The notes under the pieces: model-generated
Told to the model about the DNA's origin: nothing
The model's input: only the letters and a program-made list of their open reading frames with translations
Databases searched by the model: none
Assembly: GCA_964570935.1 (NCBI GenBank)
Contig: CAZMZP010000042.1
Span: 1 to 37,786 of the forward strand
DNA length: 37,786 nucleotides
Source of the DNA: JAFGJU01 sp964570935
GTDB taxonomy: Bacteria > Eisenbacteria > RBG-16-71-46 > JAFGJU01
Direction of reading: 5' to 3'
Made by a program: the position numbers and the translations under genes
Shown here: positions 32,885-37,786 of the stretch, one piece after another
How positions within the stretch are numbered: position 1 is the stretch's first letter
Layout of the letters: each line of letters begins with the position of its first letter

Positions 32885-33385
32885 TCAGGACGCTCTGCCG
32901 GATGAATGCCTGGCTATCGTCTCTTTGTCTATCTTCTCTCTCAGAGTGAGGAGGCCGTGCAGCAGGGCCTCCGGCCTCGTCGGACAGCCGGGGATGTAAA
33001 CGTCGACCGGGACAATGAGATCGACTCTTTTAACCACGGAGTACGAATCGTAGAAGGGCCCGCCGGCTATGGCGCAGCCGCCCATGGCGACCACATATTT
33101 CTTCTCAGGCATCTGTTCGTAGAGAAGCCGGAGCCGAGGAGCCATCTTCTTCGTGACGGTCCCCGCCAGTATCATCAAGTCGGCCTGCCTCGGCGACGCC
33201 CTGAACACCTCCATACCGAAACGGGCAAGGTCGTACCTGGACGCCGCGGTGGCCATCATTTCTATGGCGCAACAGGCCAGGCCGAACCCGAGGGGCCACA
33301 GCGAGCACTTTCTGGCCCAGTTTATGGCCTTGTCCACGCTGGTGATGACTACGTTGGAATCGAAACGGTTCTCTATGATGCCCAT
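32885..33385 (-). CDS. nuoB: NADH-quinone oxidoreductase subunit B (cluster N2)
   Basis: NuoB holds the terminal [4Fe-4S] cluster N2 that reduces quinone. The 166-residue protein has the tandem cysteines in GFGLACCAIEMM (Cys 38-39), GGCAI (Cys104) and IPGCPTRPEAL (Cys134). I chose the ATG at 33385, which overlaps the end of nuoA by 13 bases; the frame remains open upstream but that extension is shadow sequence. The C-terminal tail after the conserved domain is short and basic. Confidence 0.96.
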   Translation of the reverse strand: MGIIENRFDSNVVITSVDKAINWARKCSLWPLGFGLACCAIEMMATAASRYDLARFGMEVFRASPRQADLMILAGTVTKKMAPRLRLLYEQMPEKKYVVAMGGCAIAGGPFYDSYSVVKRVDLIVPVDVYIPGCPTRPEALLHGLLTLREKIDKETIARHSSGRAS

Positions 33386-33732
33386 TTCAGGGCTCCCTTC
33401 CTCCACGCGTAAGCCAGGCCGATGAGCAGCACGCCTACGAAAATGACCATCTCGACGTAGCCCACGAGGCCGAAGTCCTTGGATACGACCGCCCACGGCA
33501 CCAGGAATATCGTCTCGATGTCGAATATCACGAAGCAAAGCGCGAACACGTAAAAACGGATGTTGAACTGCGACCAGGACTGGCCGACCGGGATCTCTCC
33601 GCACTCGTAAGTCGTGAGCTTCCGGCCTGAGGGGTCGCTGGGCCTTAAGAGGGAGCTGATGAAGAGCGCCAGGAGGAGGAACAGAAGACCTGCGAGCGCG
33701 AACCCCGAAGCGTATAGGTAGTCAAGAAACAT
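33373..33732 (-). CDS. nuoA: NADH-quinone oxidoreductase subunit A
   Basis: NuoA is a three-helix subunit that closes the quinone channel with NuoH. The 119-residue protein shows KLTTYECGEIPVGQSWSQFN (the cysteine loop) and RFYVFALCFVIFDIETIFLV (20 residues, with the conserved Asp-Glu pair), then EMVIFVGVLLIGLAYAWRKG. It begins four bases after the ptsN stop and overlaps nuoB. Confidence 0.96.
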   Translation of the reverse strand: MFLDYLYASGFALAGLLFLLLALFISSLLRPSDPSGRKLTTYECGEIPVGQSWSQFNIRFYVFALCFVIFDIETIFLVPWAVVSKDFGLVGYVEMVIFVGVLLIGLAYAWRKGALKWAS

Positions 33733-33736
33733 ATCG

Positions 33737-34201
33737 TTAGAGGTACTTGGCCTCCGCCTCTTTCAGGACTTCGAGGAACTTCCGGGCGGTCGGAGCCTTC
33801 TTCAGGCCCTCTCGCACGTGCTCTTCCCTGAGCAGCCGCGAGATGTTGGCCAGCGCCCGGACGTGGGGCCCTCTGCACTCCTCGGGTGACACCAGCAGTA
33901 TGAACAGCGTTACGGGCTGCTGGTCGACCGCCTGGAACTCTATCCCCTTGGGCGCAATCCCGCACGAGGCAAGCAGCTTATCGAGGGACTTCGCCTTGCC
34001 GTGTGGGATGGCCACTCCGTTCCCGATTCCGGTGGACATCATGGCTTCCCGCTCGGTGACCCGCTTCAGTATCTCACCGCCGGTCTTGACGCCGTGAGCT
34101 TGTTCCAGGAGCGTCACGAGCTCTTTGATGACCTCGTCCCTGCTCGTGGACTTGAGGGCCGTGCTGATGGCCTGTTCGTTGAGAAAGCCGGATAACTTCA
34201 T
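33737..34201 (-). CDS. PTS EIIA-like protein of the fructose/nitrogen (PtsN) family
   Basis: This single-domain protein of 154 residues belongs to the EIIA-Fru/PtsN family. It has ALKSTSRDEVIKELVTLLEQ (in part), REAMMSTGIGNGVAIPHGKA (in part) with the phosphorylatable His67, LFILLVSPEE and HVRALANISRLLRE. Stand-alone members usually act as phosphorylation-dependent regulators, not sugar importers; no HPr or EI is in the window. It is the first gene of the nuo operon, only four bases before nuoA, which is unusual. The sequence before its ATG has no clear ribosome-binding site, and a TGTAATTAT stretch lies very close, so the leader may be very short. Confidence 0.88.
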   Translation of the reverse strand: MKLSGFLNEQAISTALKSTSRDEVIKELVTLLEQAHGVKTGGEILKRVTEREAMMSTGIGNGVAIPHGKAKSLDKLLASCGIAPKGIEFQAVDQQPVTLFILLVSPEECRGPHVRALANISRLLREEHVREGLKKAPTARKFLEVLKEAEAKYL

Positions 34202-34255
34202 TAGTTACCGATAATTACAGTGACCGCGTCGCCGGGTGCTGAAGACCCGGCTAAC

Positions 34256-34275
34256 AAAAAAAGACCCATAGGGTC
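34256..34275 (-). terminator. Intrinsic terminator after the nucleotidyltransferase unit
   Basis: On the minus strand GACCC, loop TAT and GGGTC form a short stem followed directly by seven Ts. It ends transcription from the nucleotidyltransferase promoter before ptsN. A second small inverted repeat (CCGGGT...ACCCGG) lies just after it near 34232-34250, without a T run. Confidence 0.75.
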
Positions 34276-34311
34276 AACGTGAGAAGAAAATAGACGAATG
34301 GTTCCCGGGTG

Positions 34312-34479
34312 TCAAGCGGACATTTCGCACGAGAATACGACCCGCCGGGCGGGACCCGGGCGGCTCCTCAGGTCCGTGCTGGGACGGCTCACCAGGTTGG
34401 TCACCGCACGGAAGTCCACAGGACAACGCTTGATCAGTCCTTCCTTCTCGAGGAAACTCCGGGAATGTCTAGAGGTCAT
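34312..34479 (-). pseudogene. Short ORF resembling the truncated N-terminus of a HEPN partner
   Basis: An ATG overlapping the end of the nucleotidyltransferase gene by 11 bases opens a 55-codon frame. It starts MTSRHSRSFLEKEGLIKRCP and goes on to RAVTNLVSRPSTDL before a stop. The pattern FLxxGLIK followed by a helix ending in DL resembles the beginning of HEPN proteins commonly encoded right after nucleotidyltransferases. The expected HEPN body, with its R-x4-6-H motif, is missing: after DL the sequence turns Arg/Pro-rich and stops. It may be a decayed partner or a chance frame. The remaining bases to the terminator (34276-34311) hold nothing recognisable. Confidence 0.4.
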
Positions 34480-35044
34480 CCTCTTCTCCCACCAGCATCG
34501 TCTTCGGCGCTCTCAGGACCTCTTTGACGAAGCCACCAGCAGCCTTCTTCTGCGCCCTGTACTGTCGAAGAGAATACACCGTCGGGTTGATTTCCCGCCG
34601 CAGTCGTCGTTCCAGTCCTGCAATCTTCTCGTTCAGTTCCGAGACGTCTGGCTCACCGATTATCATCAAGTCAACATCACTGCCCGCGTTCTGCCGGCCT
34701 GAGGCGAAGGAGCCATAGATGAAAGCCAGCCTTATTCCCTTCACGGACACCACCGCCGTCCTGAGCGCGCCCGTGACCCCGACGGTCTTCGAGACGATGC
34801 CCTTCAGCTCGCCGAACAGGGGGTGTTCTGTGTTTAGGGAGTAGTACAGCATATGTCCGAGCCGGTTGGTGACGAACAGGTTGTCCGTCTGGAACCTCAG
34901 GAGCTCTCTCCTTATGCTTCCAGCTGAGTAGCCCAGAATGCGCTCCAGCTCTCTCAAGTAGTACCGTTGAGAAGGGTTGCTGAAGAAGAGGGCCAGCAGG
35001 TCCTTTCTGATTCTCGACTTCGAGACATACAGTGCTTCCAGCAT
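34469..35044 (-). CDS. HTH plus nucleotidyltransferase-domain protein (MNT-like)
   Basis: The 191-residue protein has an N-terminal winged-helix DNA-binding domain (about 10-70), with LLALFFSNPSQRYYLRELER and GYSAGSIRRELLRF. A minimal nucleotidyltransferase domain follows, with FIYGSFASGRQNAGSDVDLMII-type signature (Gly111-Ser112 and Asp123/Asp125 of SDVD). Such proteins act as antitoxins or regulators, often paired with a HEPN toxin, and some AMPylate their partner. I prefer the ATG at 35044 because GGAG is six bases upstream; an ATG at 35056 lies almost at the predicted transcript start. A promoter with a palindromic operator precedes it, which fits self-repression through the HTH. A possible truncated partner follows. 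Confidence 0.85.
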   Translation of the reverse strand: MLEALYVSKSRIRKDLLALFFSNPSQRYYLRELERILGYSAGSIRRELLRFQTDNLFVTNRLGHMLYYSLNTEHPLFGELKGIVSKTVGVTGALRTAVVSVKGIRLAFIYGSFASGRQNAGSDVDLMIIGEPDVSELNEKIAGLERRLRREINPTVYSLRQYRAQKKAAGGFVKEVLRAPKTMLVGEEDDL

Positions 35045-35057
35045 GTTGAACTCCATT

Positions 35058-35090
35058 TTGAGTACAATTGTACTCAATTCTGAGTACAAT
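35058..35090. promoter_or_regulatory. Perfect 20-bp palindrome plus an extra half-site (operator)
   Basis: TTGAGTACAATTGTACTCAA at 35058-35077 is a perfect 20-base palindrome. The half-site GAGTACAAT occurs at 35060-35068, inverted at 35067-35075, and again at 35082-35090, so the outer two direct copies are 22 bases, about two helical turns, apart. The sites cover the -10 element, the spacer and the predicted transcript start of the nucleotidyltransferase gene. That is the expected place for a repressor operator. Confidence 0.8.
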
Positions 35091-35095
35091 GTCAA
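35067..35095 (-). promoter_or_regulatory. Near-consensus promoter of the nucleotidyltransferase gene
   Basis: On the minus strand TTGACA (35095-35090, six of six) and TACAAT (35072-35067, five of six) are exactly 17 bases apart. Transcription should begin near 35060, about 16 bases before the preferred ATG. Such a strong promoter fully overlapped by the palindrome suggests tight repression. The rest of the gap to the next gene (35096-35280) holds no gene or terminator I can recognise. Confidence 0.8.
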
Positions 35096-35280
35096 GCGCC
35101 ATTTCTCACGCCTGTTTGCGGCGGTAGGAGAAACGTCCTCGCTGCGGCGTAATTGGCACTTGCGGCACGGGCAGCAGAAGCCCACTCGCACGCGTGCTAC
35201 TTGGGGGCGTTCGCATCCGGCCCAAGACAACGGTCTCTTCCTTGTTGCCAATGTGCGTTGCGGTGATTCTGGGCCTTCTT

Positions 35281-36123
35281 CTAGAACCCCCAGGAAACCC
35301 CGACGCGCATGCCGATGCTGTTCATCTGGATTACGTTGCGCACGGTGGCAGGTCCGTAGTCCTGGATGTACACGTCTACTTCGCTGCCGACCTCGCCGCC
35401 GTTGAACAACACCTCGGCGTCCAGACGCATGCCAAGGTCGAGCGGCACTCCCGCCCCAACCCATGCCTGCCAGCCGAATCCACCGAAGGTCTGGTCAAAC
35501 GATTCGTCAGTCAGGTAGTCGTTGGCGGTCAGAAACAACCACTCGTAACCGATGCCGACGCCCGCGTAGGGGATGACAGACATGTTCTTGTCAAAGCTCA
35601 CCTGTGCAAACATCATCATGGGGACGAGGCTCGCCGAAGACTCCGACAGTATGAGTTCCTGCCTGGCGATGCCGCCCGGCGCCTCGACCGTTCCCAGGTC
35701 CAGCACCGTGTCATCGGACCGATGCCACAATTCCATGGCCAGACCCACCTGGATATGCGAATCGACCTGTGGCCCGACGCGGAAGCCGCCGTCGAACCCA
35801 GCGGAGAAATTGTCGATCGGGTCCAAGAAGCCAATGTGGGCTCGCGCGGTGAGCTGCATCGCCGAGACGGGCGAGCGGCGGACGCGCGGGCGCGGGGCAT
35901 AGGGATCAGGGCGGTAACGCACGCAGCTCACGGGCTCGGCCGAGATTGCCGGCTCGGGCCGTACAAGAACCGCGCTGATTGCGGGCGCGTCGGGCAACAT
36001 CGCGGGGACGGACAACTCCAACGGAGAACTCAGAGGCAGGACTGAGAAGACGCCAGGGTCGGCCGCCGCGATGGCGGGAAACACCACGGCAGCGAGCACA
36101 ACCAGCCACAGATTCGTGCGCAT
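35281..36123 (-). CDS. Predicted outer-membrane beta-barrel protein
   Basis: The 280-residue precursor has a signal peptide, MRTNLWLVVLAAVVFPAIAAA, with cleavage near residue 21. A Pro-rich linker (about 30-90) contains PDPYAPRPRVRRSP. From about residue 95 there are alternating amphipathic strands, such as QLTARAHIGFLDP, GGFRVGPQVDSHIQVGLAME, VIPYAGVGIGYEWLF and WQAWVGAGVPLDLGMRLDAE. It ends with IGMRVGVSWGF, whose terminal Phe is typical of barrels inserted by the BAM complex. It may be an OmpW/OmpA-like small barrel of about eight strands, but I recognise no named family. The ATG has GGAGGG eight bases upstream. An open frame continues upstream to 36423 but lacks coding character. Confidence 0.75.
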   Translation of the reverse strand: MRTNLWLVVLAAVVFPAIAAADPGVFSVLPLSSPLELSVPAMLPDAPAISAVLVRPEPAISAEPVSCVRYRPDPYAPRPRVRRSPVSAMQLTARAHIGFLDPIDNFSAGFDGGFRVGPQVDSHIQVGLAMELWHRSDDTVLDLGTVEAPGGIARQELILSESSASLVPMMMFAQVSFDKNMSVIPYAGVGIGYEWLFLTANDYLTDESFDQTFGGFGWQAWVGAGVPLDLGMRLDAEVLFNGGEVGSEVDVYIQDYGPATVRNVIQMNSIGMRVGVSWGF

Positions 36124-36133
36124 GTCGGATACC

Positions 36134-36177
36134 CTCCGTGCTTCACGGCCACGCATGACGCCAGCCACCGCACGGAG
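36134..36177 (-). promoter_or_regulatory. Leader hairpin covering the ribosome-binding site of the outer-membrane gene
   Basis: In the minus-strand leader CTCCGTGC (36177-36170) is an exact complement of GCACGGAG (36141-36134), and the second arm contains the start of the GGAGGG ribosome-binding site. The 28-base loop has some internal pairing. If it forms, the eight-pair stem would hide the ribosome-binding site, so translation could be regulated. The pairing was found by eye. Confidence 0.45.
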
Positions 36178-36286
36178 CCTCTCGGCGAGTGCCTGGCACG
36201 TCTGAGAGGAGCCGCCCGACTGGGTGCGCACAAAAAACCCATGCGTCACCTGGCACACCAGGACAGGAAGCACGGGTTCGAAGGCA

Positions 36287-36315
36287 ACTGTAGGGCAGAT
36301 TCGACTGGGTGTCAA
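36287..36315 (-). promoter_or_regulatory. Promoter of the outer-membrane protein gene
   Basis: On the minus strand TTGACA (36315-36310, six of six) and TACAGT (36292-36287, four of six) are 17 bases apart. The start would be near 36280, giving a leader of about 155 bases. The 346-base gap between the divergent genes (36124-36469) therefore holds this promoter, the long leader with its hairpin, and the opposing promoter. Confidence 0.65.
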
Positions 36316-36382
36316 TACATTCTTGCGCCTACCACGTTGCGCAGCGGGCGAAGTTCTGCAGTCTCCGCTGACCACAAGGATG

Positions 36383-36411
36383 TTGTGCGCCAGGCCTGAG
36401 CGCGCTATAGT
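36383..36411 (+). promoter_or_regulatory. Promoter of the beta-propeller gene
   Basis: TTGTGC (36383-36388) and TATAGT (36406-36411, five of six) are 17 bases apart on the plus strand, about 50 bases before the TTG start of the propeller gene. It points away from the outer-membrane gene promoter, about 70 bases off. Confidence 0.6.
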
Positions 36412-36469
36412 CGGATGCAGCATCGGGTTCAGGGGTGTGCCCGCTGGGACCGGTGGCAGGAGGTTAGCG

Positions 36470-37555
36470 TTGAGTCATAGTGCCGCTGCCGCGCACAGTC
36501 GTCTCGCCCGCGTTCCTACAGCAGCTCTGCTGTTGGTCTTGGCCGGGCTTCTGTGTGCCTCAGCATACGAGAGGCCGGCCGCCAGAGGGACCTGGCTTCC
36601 GCTGGGCGAGGGCACCGACCTTTTCGTCGGGTGCCTGACCACGTATGAAGGTCGGCTGATTGCCGCGGGCCAGTTCCACAAGGCAGGCGGCGACTCCGCC
36701 CACCACGTGGCTGCCTGGGACGGCAGCGAATGGTCGCCGCTCGGAACAGGGCTGAACTACGCAGCGCTTGCTCTCTGCGCCTACGAAGGCAAGCTAATAG
36801 CCGGCGAGCATTTCATCGTGTCCCCTGGAGAAGTCCCGGAACCTTTCGCCGAAGTCTGGGACGGCAGGGCGTGGGCACCGCTTTGGGGGCCCCAACAGGG
36901 AGTCGCAGCTCTCACAGTTTACAAAGGAAGGCTGATAGCCGGAGGCATGTTCACCACCGCGGACGGGAAGGCAGCGAACTACGTGGCTGCCTTGGACGGA
37001 AGCCGCTGGACGCCTCTTGGGGACGGAATGAACCAGGACGTCGCTGCCCTGTGTGTGTACAACGGACGCCTCGTAGCCGGCGGATACTTCACGTCCGCTG
37101 GCGGCAGCCCCGCCAACTACATAGCTGCCTGGGACGGCAACTCCTGGACGAGACTGGGCGGGGGTACCGACGGCTTCGTGCTCGCCCTGACAGTTTACAA
37201 CGGACGGCTGATCGCCGGCGGCACGTTCTCGACCGCCGGCGGGGTCGCTGCCCGCGGCGTTGCCGCCTGGGACGGCACCAGGTGGTCTAACCTGGGAGAG
37301 GGACCGAGGGGTTTCACCTTCGCGCTCGCCTCCTACCGGGGAAGGCTGATAGCCGGCGGTGACTTCAGGACGGCAGGAGGCATCAACGTTGGCTACGTAG
37401 CTGCCTGGGACGGCACTGCATGGTCTGACCTGGCGGGCGGAATGAACCAACCTGTCCGCGCCCTACTTCCGTTCAGAGGACAGCTAATTGCCGCCGGATA
37501 CTTCACGGCCGCAGGCGGCACTCCCGCGAACCGCGTTGCCGCCTGGAGCAACTGA
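36470..37555 (+). CDS. Secreted seven-repeat beta-propeller protein
   Basis: This is the only clear plus-strand gene. The TTG start has AGGAGG six bases upstream. The 361-residue precursor has a signal peptide with hydrophobic core TAALLLVLAGLLCASA (cleavage near residue 33). The rest consists of seven consecutive repeats of about 46 residues. Each runs like W-x2-LG-x-G...V-x-AL-x-VY-x-GRLIAGG-x-F-x-TAGG-x2-A-x-Y-x-AAWDG. Repeat 2 is the most divergent and the last ends in AAWSN. Seven Kelch/WD-like units strongly suggest a closed seven-bladed propeller outside the cytoplasm. No catalytic or sorting domain follows, so a binding or surface role is likely but unknown. Confidence 0.85.
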   Translation: MSHSAAAAHSRLARVPTAALLLVLAGLLCASAYERPAARGTWLPLGEGTDLFVGCLTTYEGRLIAAGQFHKAGGDSAHHVAAWDGSEWSPLGTGLNYAALALCAYEGKLIAGEHFIVSPGEVPEPFAEVWDGRAWAPLWGPQQGVAALTVYKGRLIAGGMFTTADGKAANYVAALDGSRWTPLGDGMNQDVAALCVYNGRLVAGGYFTSAGGSPANYIAAWDGNSWTRLGGGTDGFVLALTVYNGRLIAGGTFSTAGGVAARGVAAWDGTRWSNLGEGPRGFTFALASYRGRLIAGGDFRTAGGINVGYVAAWDGTAWSDLAGGMNQPVRALLPFRGQLIAAGYFTAAGGTPANRVAAWSN

Positions 37556-37581
37556 AGGGGCCGGCTCCAGACCGGCCCCTT
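37555..37581 (+). terminator. Terminator hairpin after the propeller gene
   Basis: AAGGGGCCGG (37555-37564) and CCGGCCCCTT (37572-37581) form a perfect ten-pair stem with a seven-base loop, starting at the last base of the stop codon. The following TGTCATTCTGTCT is only moderately T-rich, so it is a likely but not ideal intrinsic terminator. Confidence 0.65.
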
Positions 37582-37660
37582 GTCATTCTGTCTATTCATT
37601 CGTCGCGCTGAGTAGGCCGGCGATGCCGCACCAGCCGCGCACCAGCGCTGTCAGGCTTCC

Positions 37661-37786
37661 CTACTTTCCTGTTCCGCCCTCTCCCTGGCCACCCTGGCCG
37701 TCGCCTGTCTGACCGCTGCCACTACCACTTCCGCTGCTTCCGCTGCCTCCGCCGCTTCCGTCAGGGTCACCCATTCCACCGGCGCC
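37661..37786 (-). CDS. C-terminal fragment of a Gly/Ser-rich protein, cut by window edge
   Basis: From the right edge a minus-strand frame of 41 codons runs to a TAG at 37661. It reads GMGDPDGSGGGSGSSGSGSG and continues Gly/Gln/Glu-rich to GGTGK. Such a Gly/Ser tail is typical of the low-complexity end of a larger protein. The start and the folded part lie outside the window, so no function can be given. The intergenic stretch 37582-37660 holds nothing recognisable. Confidence 0.5.
   Translation of the reverse strand, partial: GAGGMGDPDGSGGGSGSSGSGSGSGQTGDGQGGQGEGGTGK

Noticed and set aside
34298..34702. A plus-strand frame of 134 codons
   Set aside because: It overlaps the nucleotidyltransferase gene antisense, has no ribosome-binding site or recognisable domain.
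35100..35280. Inverted repeat GGCCCA...TGGGCC and GCACGCGTGC after the outer-membrane gene
   Set aside because: The first has a loop of over 40 bases and neither is followed by a T run, so I do not call a terminator.
36124..36423. Extension of the outer-membrane protein to 36423
   Set aside because: It would bury the signal peptide 100 residues inside the protein and start upstream of the best promoter. The ATG at 36123 has a GGAGGG site.
1..37786. tRNA or rRNA genes, CRISPR arrays, insertion sequences, prophage
   Set aside because: I looked for cloverleaf-like segments, regularly spaced direct repeats, transposase motifs and terminal inverted repeats and saw none. A short tRNA could still be missed without a covariance search.

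Overview
The window is a gene-dense, high-G+C bacterial chromosome segment. Almost every gene lies on the minus strand, so the text below reads from high to low coordinates. Gene content is core housekeeping; I see no rRNA, tRNA, CRISPR array, transposase or phage gene. Several clues suggest a diderm lineage near the FCB superphylum (a candidate phylum of the Eisenbacteria/Latescibacteria/Zixibacteria kind). These are lipoproteins with lipoboxes, one of them starting Cys-Ala-Tyr-Tyr-Asn-Thr; an outer-membrane beta-barrel-like protein; a YbeY whose third metal ligand is Asp; and a complex I operon lacking nuoE/F/G between nuoD and nuoH. The two-subunit glycyl-tRNA synthetase and the PyrR attenuator do not look like typical Bacteroidota. 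The lineage is an inference, not a measurement.

Layout. (1) 1-7160 is a pyrimidine operon, pyrR-pyrB-pyrC-TPR lipoprotein-pyrK-pyrD-pyrF (pyrF cut by the window edge). Its leader carries a PyrR-binding hairpin, an antiterminator pairing and a terminator with a U run, which is classical PyrR attenuation. (2) 7231-17440 is phoH-pgpH(HD)-ybeY-corC-corC-recO-glyQ-glyS, a common bacterial neighbourhood for RNA processing, c-di-AMP turnover, repair and tRNA charging. (3) 17609-18854 is a self-contained unit with a TTGACA promoter and a strong terminator. It encodes a small coiled-coil lipoprotein and a LysM lipoprotein whose coiled coils look related. (4) 18936-34201 is a long probable operon, ptsN-nuoABCDHIJK-(zinc-ribbon TPR)-nuoLMN-vanZ-hisS-aspS. 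It encodes the membrane arm and quinone-binding connecting module of complex I, led by a PTS IIA-like protein and ending in two tRNA synthetases. (5) 34256-35095 holds an HTH-nucleotidyltransferase gene with a near-consensus promoter overlapped by a perfect 20-bp palindrome. It is followed, overlapping, by a short ORF that looks like the broken start of a HEPN partner, then a terminator. (6) 35281-37581 is a divergent pair: a minus-strand outer-membrane protein and a plus-strand secreted seven-repeat beta-propeller, each with its own promoter. (7) The right edge holds the Gly/Ser-rich C-terminus of another minus-strand gene.

No wholly new system is obvious. The best candidates for follow-up are the PyrR attenuator in a diderm-like genome, the palindrome-controlled nucleotidyltransferase with a truncated HEPN partner, the paired coiled-coil lipoproteins, and the ptsN and zinc-ribbon TPR genes built into the nuo operon.
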